From Bacterioplanoides pacificum (GTDB taxonomy: Bacteria; Pseudomonadota; Gammaproteobacteria; Pseudomonadales; Oceanobacteraceae), in assembly GCF_042648445.1 (NCBI RefSeq), contig NZ_JBHRYB010000007.1, forward strand, positions 1 to 64,000: 64,000 nt of DNA, written 5' to 3'. The notes under the pieces are model-generated. The model did not search any database. It saw nothing but the letters and a program-made list of their open reading frames with translations, and was not told the origin of the DNA. Shown here piece after piece: positions 33,587 through 41,124 of this stretch (the stretch's first letter is position 1; the number at the start of each line of letters is the position of its first letter). The position numbers were made by a program, and so were the translations under genes.

Positions 33587-34600
33587 TCAGCCTTCTTTTC
33601 GTTCAGCACATTCATAATGGGAAGGATCGCTGCGGCAGCGCAGCTTAAACATCAGCTTCATCATGGTTTTGTCGTATACCCCGGCGGCCGTCAGCGTCAG
33701 GCGGATCTGGCGCAACATCTCTTTGTATTCGGTTTCTTTACCGGCCGGCAGATCAAGCCAGTATTGCTCGGGAATACCGGCTTCGGCATCGCGGATATGC
33801 TGCAGTGCTTTGTCAAAGTTGTTATAGGCAAACTCACGGCTTTTCTGACCAAAGCCTGCGGGAAATTTCTGATGCCGAATTACCATCTGAAAGTTCATCT
33901 GTGCCATCGAAAAACGGTAGATTCCGCCTTGCTGGCCTAATCCCTTGTACATTTCAAACGGCTGATAGGCGACCGCCGGGGCATAGGCGATATCCACGTC
34001 ACCATTGTTAAAGCGCGGCGCAAAGGTGGCGACGCTGGAGGGCACCATAGTCGCCCCGACGTGTTCCACCACATGGACGGAAGCCTGATCGTAATCGAGG
34101 GTGGCGATGCGTTTGCCTGCTGCGGCCTCGATGGAGTTAATCTGATTGTCACGCACAAAAATATACACCGCTCCCCCTGGCAGGATGGCGGCAACTTCAT
34201 ATTCCCCTTCGACCAGGTAACGGCTGGCTTTGGGTTTGGCTAACATGCCGAGTAACTGTTGCATCTGCTGGTAGTCACTGAGGCCTCCAAGCGCTTCGAT
34301 ACTGGCCGTAAAGCTGTTGTAGGGCCGTACCCGGGTGCCGGTAACGCCCATGGCATCACAGTGGCCGGCCTGGAAATCGGCGACCGCCACCGCTTCGTTG
34401 GTATAGGCTTTGAGCTCCAGATTTGCCCCCCAGGTTAACGCCTGGGTCTGGTAATCAAGCATGGCGGAATAAATCGGGCCACGGGCGCCGACCGGGTCAA
34501 AAACACAGAAAATTTGTTTCGGTTGCTGGTGGTCAGCGCTTTGCCCGGCACTGACCAGAGTGGTGCTCAGACACAGAAATAGGGTGAGCCAGATGCGCAT
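33587..34600 (-). CDS. Putative periplasmic solute-binding protein (AdeT-like)
   Basis: From ATG 34600 (AAGGA 8 bases upstream) the protein has 337 residues; a longer frame to 34708 lacks a ribosome binding site. A signal peptide (MRIWLTLFLCLSTTLVSAGQS) is followed by KQIFCVFDPVGARGPIYSAMLDYQTQALTWGANLELKAYTNE and FQAGHCDAMGVTGTRVRPYN, resembling TRAP/TAXI-type solute-binding folds and matching what I recall as the AdeT1/2 family. C-terminal cysteines (LRCRSDPSHYECAE) may form a disulfide. Ligand unknown; the gene is convergent with the AbgT transporter. Confidence 0.75.
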   Translation of the reverse strand: MRIWLTLFLCLSTTLVSAGQSADHQQPKQIFCVFDPVGARGPIYSAMLDYQTQALTWGANLELKAYTNEAVAVADFQAGHCDAMGVTGTRVRPYNSFTASIEALGGLSDYQQMQQLLGMLAKPKASRYLVEGEYEVAAILPGGAVYIFVRDNQINSIEAAAGKRIATLDYDQASVHVVEHVGATMVPSSVATFAPRFNNGDVDIAYAPAVAYQPFEMYKGLGQQGGIYRFSMAQMNFQMVIRHQKFPAGFGQKSREFAYNNFDKALQHIRDAEAGIPEQYWLDLPAGKETEYKEMLRQIRLTLTAAGVYDKTMMKLMFKLRCRSDPSHYECAERKEG

Positions 34601-34743
34601 ATAGTCATCCTTTGGTGAGTATGTTGTTGTTATTGATTGGCCAGCATCATACCGCCTGCGTGGTGCCAATAGCAAAGCTCTGTTACCAGAGCCATCACAG
34701 GAGTACACTACGCGCCGTCTGATTCTTCCTGAGTAGTGAAATT

Positions 34744-34950
34744 ATGAATGCAGAACAGTTCGAAACCTGGGCATTACGTATTGGTCTGACGCTGTTGATC
34801 TCTTTTATGGCGTTTATTATTTACGATCTGGGCCGTCGTTCGAATGCCGGGAAGTTTGGTCAGTTTATTTTGTTTATTGGCCTGTTTGTCGGCGTGGCGG
34901 GTTTCCTGATCAAGCTGGTGCTGGAGCAGTTTCTCAGCGACGTTATCTGA
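34744..34950 (+). CDS. DUF2788-like small membrane protein
   Basis: The protein has 68 residues with two membrane helices (LRIGLTLLISFMAFIIYDLG and FGQFILFIGLFVGVAGFLIKLVLE) separated by RRSNAGK. Size and pattern match DUF2788, a family of unknown function common in Pseudomonas-like bacteria. It stands alone downstream of the divergent AdeT-like gene. Confidence 0.8.
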   Translation: MNAEQFETWALRIGLTLLISFMAFIIYDLGRRSNAGKFGQFILFIGLFVGVAGFLIKLVLEQFLSDVI

Positions 34951-35054
34951 GCCGATAGCACAACAGACAGGAAGTTAGTGGCCATCTGGCCAAAAACACT
35001 TTGACTCAGGCTCTGAAGTCTTAGTAACGTGGAAAAAAACAACAGGGAGTTGTT

Positions 35055-35564
35055 ATGGGTGCTATCAGTCGGCTGGAGGTTGTGCCATATCCGGGAGGAG
35101 TGCCGGTTCCGGATAGTCTGGCAGGGCATGGCCAGGTGTTTATCAATAATCTGCCTGGTGCGGCGTCGCACTCCGGGACGGGAGTTTTTTCGCCTGAGTT
35201 GCAGCAGTTAATCGGTACCACGATGCCGCTGGTCGACGATCTCAGTCAGCATCACCATATTCAGCACCGCCCGGTGCAATTGTTTTATGCCAACCCGTCT
35301 GAAAGTCTGATTCACAATACCCAGAAGTTACTCAAATTGTTGCAGTGGTTGCAGGGCAGCGATCATATTCTGGTGCCGTTTTCGACCAATCACAGTCTGA
35401 TTTTTCATACTCTGCGTCAGGTGGTGCCTTGTGCCCGGGGGATGCAGCTGGAAGACGTCAGCCTGTTTTATATCGGCGCTGCTGCCAACCGTAATCCGTT
35501 ACAGGCAATCAGCTCCAGCTGTGATATGGCGTTCTATTTTCTGCATAACCCTGATCTGGATTAG
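35055..35564 (+). CDS. Hypothetical protein
   Basis: The protein has 169 residues, starting MGAISRLEVVPYPGGVPVP behind a clear AGGGAG site 5 bases upstream. It is soluble, with no signal peptide or membrane segment. Notable stretches are QHHHIQHRPVQLFYANPSESLIHNTQKLLKLLQWLQG and SLFYIGAAANRNPLQAISSSCDMAFYFLHNPD. I do not recognise the family. It precedes the DUF4404-like and CBS-domain genes in the same direction, with short spacing, and could be part of one transcript with them. Confidence 0.65.
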   Translation: MGAISRLEVVPYPGGVPVPDSLAGHGQVFINNLPGAASHSGTGVFSPELQQLIGTTMPLVDDLSQHHHIQHRPVQLFYANPSESLIHNTQKLLKLLQWLQGSDHILVPFSTNHSLIFHTLRQVVPCARGMQLEDVSLFYIGAAANRNPLQAISSSCDMAFYFLHNPDLD

Positions 35565-35618
35565 CCTTCTTTCGTGTCAGGTTGCTAAACTGGAGGGATA
35601 CTCAGAAGGAGAAGTAAC

Positions 35619-35876
35619 ATGCCCCGGGAATCCCTGAAACAACAGTTACAACAACTGCACGATACCCTGCAGCAGCATCCGCAGCTGGATGATGAAAGCC
35701 GTGAATTATTGCAATCTATCGCCGGTGATATCGCAGGTCAGACGGAAGCGGGTCAGGCTGATGAAGCACTGACCGAACAGTTGCAGCAGCAGGCGATTCG
35801 TTTTGAGCAGGACCATCCAACACTGGCCGGTGTGTTGCGCCAGATCGTTGATACTCTGGGCCGCATCGGAGTCTGA
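35619..35876 (+). CDS. DUF4404-like small helical protein
   Basis: The protein has 85 residues, all helical and Gln-rich: LKQQLQQLHDTLQQHPQLDDESRELLQSIAGDI followed by ALTEQLQQQAIRFEQDHPTLAGVLRQIVDTLGRIGV. Length and the terminal FExxHPxLaxxlrqivdtLsxiGI pattern match DUF4404. It is preceded by an AGAAGGAG site and followed 28 bases later by the CBS-domain gene. Function unknown. Confidence 0.8.
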   Translation: MPRESLKQQLQQLHDTLQQHPQLDDESRELLQSIAGDIAGQTEAGQADEALTEQLQQQAIRFEQDHPTLAGVLRQIVDTLGRIGV

Positions 35877-35904
35877 TCGGTCAAAACCATCTCAGGAGAG
35901 TGAT

Positions 35905-36339
35905 ATGCGTCATATGCCAACGGTGGGGGAGATCATGACGGCCTTCCCGGTTCATGTGGAAGAGTCTGTGCCCTTGTCTCAGGCTGCGGACCTGATGAAA
36001 GAACACGATTGTCATCACCTGCCCGTGATGTCTGGCCATAAAGTGATCGGTTTATTGAGCAGTGAAGATATCAAGCTGGCACGTCAGCCCGGCCATACCA
36101 CGGCTGAACTGACCGATCTGACCGCTGGTGATATGTGCCAGCAACAGATCAAACAAATTGATTTGCATACCCGGCTGGATGTGGTGCTGGAAGGTATGGC
36201 TGACCAGGGGGTGGATGCGGTGCTGGTGCTGAAGCAGGATCGCCTCGCCGGTATTCTCACCAGCCTGGATGCCTGTCGTGGGTTTTCTTTGTGGCTTAAA
36301 AAAGAATACCTGCCGGATGATGATCCGGGAATTGCCTGA
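35905..36339 (+). CDS. CBS-domain protein
   Basis: The protein has 144 residues from ATG 35905 (CAGGAGAG site 4-8 bases upstream). Two CBS motifs make up a Bateman module: VGEIMTAFPVHVEESVPLSQAADLMKEHDCHHLPVMSGHKVIGLLSSEDI and LTAGDMCQQQIKQIDLHTRLDVVLEGMADQGVDAVLVLKQDRLAGILTSLD. Such modules bind adenine nucleotides and act as energy sensors; no effector domain is attached, so a partner protein is expected. A strong terminator follows, ending the presumed 35055-36339 transcript. Confidence 0.9.
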   Translation: MRHMPTVGEIMTAFPVHVEESVPLSQAADLMKEHDCHHLPVMSGHKVIGLLSSEDIKLARQPGHTTAELTDLTAGDMCQQQIKQIDLHTRLDVVLEGMADQGVDAVLVLKQDRLAGILTSLDACRGFSLWLKKEYLPDDDPGIA

Positions 36340-36386
36340 AATATGCACCGCGGTGGTTCGTCATCGTGGTCTCCGTGCCAGAAAAT

Positions 36387-36411
36387 AGCGCATCCAGGAT
36401 GCGCTTTTTTG
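36387..36411 (+). terminator. Rho-independent terminator after the CBS-domain gene
   Basis: AGCGCATCC A GGATGCGCT, a 9-bp perfect stem, followed by a T-run. A second hairpin (GCCGCAG...CTGCGGC) lies at 36427-36453. Confidence 0.93.
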
Positions 36412-36523
36412 TGTCCGTTGATAATGGCCGCAGCAAAATCCGCATAACTGCGGCTTCTGCTTTTCTGGTACGGAGTTTGCGATAGCCAGTTGAAACAAGG
36501 TCCTCAGGGGTTAAGGAGCTGGT

Positions 36524-37240
36524 ATGCATAAAGTGGCAGATATTCAGGATTATCGTTCGGTAGCTCATGCCGGACACTTTGCGGGAAACGCCGGACGGGA
36601 ACTGGCAGAGCAGGATGTGTTTCAGGGGCTGACCCGTATTCTGGAGCAGCGTCAACAGGACGACGACAGCATTCAGGCCATTTTAACCCTGTTGTGTGAT
36701 GTCTCCGGTTTGCAGAATGTATCGCTGGCTGTGCCTGAGTCTCCCAGCCGTTTCAAAGCACAGTTCTGTTCGACCGGGGTCAATAACGGTGTGTACAGCT
36801 TTGCCGTGCAACATGCGTTGTGTCGTCAGTTTGAGTCGCGTGAATGGCTGGTGATCCGGGATGGCCAGGAACGTGCTGACGCCTTTGTACCCCAACACTC
36901 TCTGTTATCCGGGCAGGAGCGTTGTTTATTGTTGCCACTGACGTTACGTCAGGCGGTCCTGGCAGTGCTGGTGGTCGATTTACGTCATTGTGAACACACA
37001 CCGGATCTGAATCTGCTGCAGTTTATCGGTGCGCAAATTGCGCAGTTGCTGGTGACTCAGGTGGTGCCAAACTTCCGGACCCTGTACGCCCGTCCTTATC
37101 AGCGGGTTCAGGGCGATGAGTTGGATGATATTCATGCAGCCATTGAAAAGTGTAATGGCAATAAAACCATGGCAGCGAAGGTGTTGGGGCTGACGCCACG
37201 GCAGTTACGCTATCGGCTGACCAAGCTGGCACAGGACTGA
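36524..37240 (+). CDS. GAF-domain regulator with Fis-type HTH, lacking an AAA+ domain
   Basis: The protein has 238 residues. Residues 35-185 resemble a GAF sensor (LTRILEQRQQDDDSIQAILTLLCDVSGLQNVSLAV... LLLPLTLRQAVLAVLVVDLRHC), like the N-terminus of NifA-type activators. The last 45 residues form a Fis-type helix-turn-helix: DELDDIHAAIEKCNGNKTMAAKVLGLTPRQLRYRLTKL, closely like NifA/NtrC C-termini. The intervening sigma54-activating AAA+ ATPase domain is absent. It may bind NifA/NtrC-like enhancers without activating sigma54, or act with sigma70. GGTTAAGGAG precedes the ATG. Confidence 0.82.
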   Translation: MHKVADIQDYRSVAHAGHFAGNAGRELAEQDVFQGLTRILEQRQQDDDSIQAILTLLCDVSGLQNVSLAVPESPSRFKAQFCSTGVNNGVYSFAVQHALCRQFESREWLVIRDGQERADAFVPQHSLLSGQERCLLLPLTLRQAVLAVLVVDLRHCEHTPDLNLLQFIGAQIAQLLVTQVVPNFRTLYARPYQRVQGDELDDIHAAIEKCNGNKTMAAKVLGLTPRQLRYRLTKLAQD

Positions 37241-37313
37241 GCGCGGGCCGTTTCATTAAAGTGTCATCATCTGCGGGGCACACTGAGTCGATGAGACTGA
37301 GAGATTCCCGTTT

Positions 37314-38474
37314 ATGGCGCCGATACGCATCAGCATAGTCACTGAAACTTACGTCCCTGACGTTAATGGTGTGGCTAATTCATTACGACAGCTGATCCGG
37401 GCGCTGGATCCCCAGCGTTACCAGATTCAGATTATCCGTACCCGGCCGAAGAGTGACTGGACGGCGGAACATGAAGAAGTCTGGCTGCCCGGGCTGACCA
37501 TTCCGATGTACCCGGATCTGCAGATCGGTCTGCCGGCGAGCCGGCGTATTCGTCAGGCCTGGCAGTCGTTCCGTCCGCAGCTGGTGTTTATCGCCACCGA
37601 GGGACCGCTGGGAAATTCGGCGCTGAAAGCCGCACGTCGTCAGGGGTTGCCGGTTCTCAGTGCCTTTCATACCAATTTTCATCGTTACAGCAGTTATTAC
37701 GGCCTGGGCTGGGTTAAAAGTCTGACGCTGTCCTGGCTGCGGCGTTTCCATAATCGTACGCTGGGCACGCTGGTGCCATCGCCGGAAAGTGCCGGCTTTT
37801 TGTCCCGTTCGGGCTTCGATAACGTTCATGTTTTGCCGCACGGCGTGGATTGTGAATTGTTTCAGCCGCAGCGCCGTTGTCAGTCGTTGCGGCAGCAATG
37901 GCGGGTGCAGCCGGATCAGCCGGTGGCGCTGTATGTCGGGCGTATTGCGGCAGAAAAAAATATCCCCCAGGTGATCGTCACTTTACGGGCGTTACAGCAA
38001 CAACAGCCACGGCTGAAGCTGGTGATGGTGGGTGATGGCCCGATGCGTGCAGAACTGGAGCAGCAACATCCGGATATTCTGTTTGCCGGGGTTCAGACCG
38101 GGGCAGCGCTGGCGCGTTATTACGCCTCTGCCGATCTGTTTATTTTTGCCAGCATGACCGAAACCTTTGGCCTGGTCACCCTGGAGGCACTGGCCAGTGG
38201 TCTGCCGGTGGTGGCCTACGATATGGCGGCTGCCGCTCAGTATGTGCGGCCGGGGATTGATGGTTACCTGGCACAGGAAAACTGCGGCGATGACTTTACC
38301 TGGGCGGCGCAGCAGTTATTGCAGCTGGATCGGATTGAGGCCGGTAAAGCGGCCCGGGAAACGGCAGAAAAGGCCAGCTGGGAGGCCGTGGCACAGCAGT
38401 TCGACCAGCATGTACGCAGCGCCCTGACACAACCCTGCGGTAAAATCCGGCCTCATCTTCAAACTATGGTATGA
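37314..38474 (+). CDS. Glycosyltransferase family 4-type protein (GT-B)
   Basis: The protein has 386 residues with the two Rossmann-like halves of GT-B enzymes. The N-terminus reads IRISIVTETYVPDVNGVANSLRQLIRAL, and the C-terminal half carries ALYVGRIAAEKNIPQVI and the donor-binding MTETFGLVTLEALASGLPVVAYD (E-x7-E motif). This pattern is shared by family 4 enzymes that transfer sugars to lipid or polysaccharide acceptors, for example glycolipid synthesis under phosphate limitation. No membrane segment is seen. Donor and acceptor are unknown. The stop is 50 bases before the small gene at 38525. Confidence 0.9.
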   Translation: MAPIRISIVTETYVPDVNGVANSLRQLIRALDPQRYQIQIIRTRPKSDWTAEHEEVWLPGLTIPMYPDLQIGLPASRRIRQAWQSFRPQLVFIATEGPLGNSALKAARRQGLPVLSAFHTNFHRYSSYYGLGWVKSLTLSWLRRFHNRTLGTLVPSPESAGFLSRSGFDNVHVLPHGVDCELFQPQRRCQSLRQQWRVQPDQPVALYVGRIAAEKNIPQVIVTLRALQQQQPRLKLVMVGDGPMRAELEQQHPDILFAGVQTGAALARYYASADLFIFASMTETFGLVTLEALASGLPVVAYDMAAAAQYVRPGIDGYLAQENCGDDFTWAAQQLLQLDRIEAGKAARETAEKASWEAVAQQFDQHVRSALTQPCGKIRPHLQTMV

Positions 38475-38481
38475 GGTTTGC

Positions 38482-38517
38482 TTTCCTTAATAACAGGGCA
38501 CCAAGTTATTAAGGAGA
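38482..38517 (+). promoter_or_regulatory. Hairpin that sequesters the ribosome binding site of the next gene
   Basis: CCTTAATAAC (38485-38494) and GTTATTAAGG (38505-38514) pair perfectly around a 10-base loop; outward extension adds T-A, T-G and T-A pairs, so a 13-bp stem covers the whole AAGGAGA Shine-Dalgarno sequence (38511-38517). The GTG start is at 38525. Melting or factor binding would be required for translation. Confidence 0.65.
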
Positions 38518-38524
38518 TGAGTCT

Positions 38525-38830
38525 GTGGAATTTAATCGCCGGAGCATTGCTATCCTGCAAAAGATCAAACGCCTCGCCAAAGATGAACAGGGCTGCGACA
38601 TTCACTACGACTCGCCAACGCTGGAGCACGAACTGCGGACTCTGGTGCAGAGTGGTGTCAGCCCGCAGCTGCTGGCGCTGATAGAAGCATTTTTACCGAC
38701 TCAGGAACCAACCACCGCGCTGACCACGGAACCGCGGCGTTATCGTGGCGCCCAGCAACTGGTCGATGATGCTGAGCGTACGGCAAAACGCAGTCAGCGG
38801 GTGTATCGAGGCCAGGTGGTGATGGCCTGA
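38525..38830 (+). CDS. Hypothetical small soluble protein
   Basis: The protein has 101 residues from a GTG start (AAGGAG site, 8-base spacing). It begins MEFNRRSIAILQKIKRLAKDEQGCDIHYDSPTLEHELRTLVQSG and ends with a basic segment RTAKRSQRVYRGQVVMA. No signal peptide or membrane helix. The family is not recognised. The interesting point is its leader, where the ribosome binding site is buried in a perfect hairpin, suggesting translational control. It may be part of the glycosyltransferase transcript. Confidence 0.65.
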   Translation: MEFNRRSIAILQKIKRLAKDEQGCDIHYDSPTLEHELRTLVQSGVSPQLLALIEAFLPTQEPTTALTTEPRRYRGAQQLVDDAERTAKRSQRVYRGQVVMA

Positions 38831-38911
38831 TTCCGTGTTCAGTGGCGTGCGACACCGTGGTGCGCCTGTGGTAATGTTTGCCCAATCCAGGGACGTTTTT
38901 AAGGCGACGTT

Positions 38912-41122
38912 ATGCGGTGGGGAGGTATTCCACGCTCACGCTTGTCAGCCATCTTAGGGGTGGCGCTGACAGCGTATCTGATTGTTCTCAGCTTGCAGGT
39001 TAACCAGAACAGCAGCCATTGGCTGAACCGGCTGGAGTTTCTGTTGTATGACCTGCGTTTTAACTGGTCACTGCAGTGGCAGCCGCGCCAGCCCGGTGAA
39101 CAACCGATTGTTATTGTTGATATTGATGAAGCGTCGCTGGCAGCCCAGGGGCGCTGGCCCTGGAGTCGTCATACGCTGGCGCAGCTGGTGCAGAAATTCA
39201 GTGACAGTGGTGTGGTTGTGGCGGCGTTTGATGTGGTGTTTTCTGAGCCGGAACGAAATCCGGTGGATGAAATCCGTCAGCATCTGCCGGCGAATAACGC
39301 CTGGTTATCTGCCCAGCTGCATCAGCAGGTGGATGCCGACCGGCATTTTGCCGCCATTATGCCGGCCACCGATGTGGTGCTTGGCTTTTTGTTTCTGGAG
39401 CAGGATGACGTCACCGTGGGTCAGCTGCCGCCAGCTGTGTATCAGCTGACGGAAGAACAACAACAAACGCTGGTGATGATCACCAAATCGGCCTACGCCG
39501 CTAATCTGCCACAACTGCAGCAGGCCGCTGCCGGTGGGGGTTTTGTCACTACTTTTGCCGACCCGGATGGTGCCATCCGCCGTTCCCCGCTGGTTATCCG
39601 TTATGGTTCTCAGGTTTACCCGTCGTTATCGCTGGCCACGGTTATGACCTATCTGTTTGATCAGCAGTTGCAGCTGGAAACGGCCAGGGTCGGCAGTGTT
39701 GATGTGTTACGCCGGGTGGGGCTGAAAGATCAGATGGCCCGGACAGATGGTTCCGGGCGGGTGATTGTGCCGTATCGCGGGCGGCAAAAAACCTATCGTT
39801 ACTATTCAGCCACGGATGTACTCAGTGGTGAAGTGGCGGCGGAGCAACTGGAAGGCGCCATTGTTCTGGTGGGCGCTTCCGCACTGGGGCTGGCAGATTT
39901 ACGGGCAACACCGGTTGGCAGCCAGTACCCGGGGGTGGAAGTACACGCCAATATCATCGATACCCTGTTGCACGGCGAATTTCCATACCGGCCGGAATGG
40001 CAGGCGGGCGCTACCCTGGCGCAGCTGTTATTGCTGGGGATGTTATTGTCGTTATGGTTGCCACGGCTGGGGCCGGTGGCGGCGATTATCAGCAGCAGCG
40101 CCACGGTATTGCTGGCGCTGGCCGGTAATTTTTACCTGTGGCATTACCATCATCTGGATCTGCCGCTGGCGACCATTGTGCTGCTGATTGTGGGCTTAAC
40201 CATGCTCAATCTGGGGTACGGTTTTTTACGCGAAAATGCCAGCCGGCGATTGCTGAAAGTGATGTTCGATCAGTATGTGCCACCAGCCCATATCGACCGT
40301 ATGATGGCTGACCCACAGGCGTATCAGTTTGCCGGGGAACATAAACAGCTGACGGTATTGTTCAGTGATATTCGTGGCTTTACCCGGATTTCCGAATCGT
40401 TATCGGCATCGGAGTTAAAAGCATTTCTGAACAGTTATTTTACTCCTATTACCAAAGTGATCTTTGATAACGAAGGCACCATTGATAAATACGTTGGTGA
40501 TATGGTGATGGCTTTCTGGGGAGCGCCGCTGGAAGATCCGCGTCATGCCTACCACGCGGTGTTTACGGCGCTGGAAATGCAAAAACTGACACGCCGCCTG
40601 CAACAGCAGTTTATCCGCCAGGGTCTGCCGCCGGTGGCGGTTGGGGTTGGGGTAAATAGCGGGCCGATGAACGTTGGTGATATGGGATCGTCCTACCGGC
40701 GTGCGTATACCGTATTAGGGGATGCGGTGAATCTGGGCTCGCGGCTGGAAAGCCTGACCAAATACTATGGTGTTGATATTCTGGTTGGTGAACAGACCCG
40801 GCAGCAGGCACCGGAATTTGTGTATCGTTACATCGATCGTATTCAGGTAAAAGGTAAAGAACAGCCGGTTGAGGTGTATGAGCCGTTGTGTCTGCTGGCA
40901 GAGCAGCAGGCCGGACTGAGGCTGCAGTTACAGCGTTATGAGGCAGCGCTGGTGTGCTACCGCCAGCAACAGTGGGCGCAGGCGCGCCAGGCGTTTGATC
41001 AGCTGATTGAGCAGTACCCGCAGCAGGCGGTGTATCGCTTATACCGCCAGCGCATTGATGATCTGTGTGAGGCCGGACTGGGCGCTGACTGGGATGGCGT
41101 TTTTCGCCATACCGTTAAATAG
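38912..41122 (+). CDS. CHASE2-domain class III adenylate cyclase
   Basis: The protein has 736 residues: an N-terminal membrane helix (10-30), an extracytoplasmic CHASE2 domain (about 35-345, with IVIVDIDEASLAAQGRWPWSRHTLAQLV and GVEVHANIIDTLL), three membrane helices (about 370-440), and a class III cyclase domain (about 478-660). Metal-binding aspartates lie in LFSDIRGFTR and DKYVGDMVMAFWG; the substrate-specifying Lys (DKYVGD) and Thr (YTVLGD) and the transition-state Asn and Arg (VNLGSRLE) fit an ATP-using cyclase. It therefore probably makes cAMP in response to a periplasmic signal. Its stop lies 2 bases from the stop of the convergent FecR gene, a partnership seen in other marine bacteria. 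Confidence 0.92.
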   Translation: MRWGGIPRSRLSAILGVALTAYLIVLSLQVNQNSSHWLNRLEFLLYDLRFNWSLQWQPRQPGEQPIVIVDIDEASLAAQGRWPWSRHTLAQLVQKFSDSGVVVAAFDVVFSEPERNPVDEIRQHLPANNAWLSAQLHQQVDADRHFAAIMPATDVVLGFLFLEQDDVTVGQLPPAVYQLTEEQQQTLVMITKSAYAANLPQLQQAAAGGGFVTTFADPDGAIRRSPLVIRYGSQVYPSLSLATVMTYLFDQQLQLETARVGSVDVLRRVGLKDQMARTDGSGRVIVPYRGRQKTYRYYSATDVLSGEVAAEQLEGAIVLVGASALGLADLRATPVGSQYPGVEVHANIIDTLLHGEFPYRPEWQAGATLAQLLLLGMLLSLWLPRLGPVAAIISSSATVLLALAGNFYLWHYHHLDLPLATIVLLIVGLTMLNLGYGFLRENASRRLLKVMFDQYVPPAHIDRMMADPQAYQFAGEHKQLTVLFSDIRGFTRISESLSASELKAFLNSYFTPITKVIFDNEGTIDKYVGDMVMAFWGAPLEDPRHAYHAVFTALEMQKLTRRLQQQFIRQGLPPVAVGVGVNSGPMNVGDMGSSYRRAYTVLGDAVNLGSRLESLTKYYGVDILVGEQTRQQAPEFVYRYIDRIQVKGKEQPVEVYEPLCLLAEQQAGLRLQLQRYEAALVCYRQQQWAQARQAFDQLIEQYPQQAVYRLYRQRIDDLCEAGLGADWDGVFRHTVK

Positions 41123-41124
41123 CG

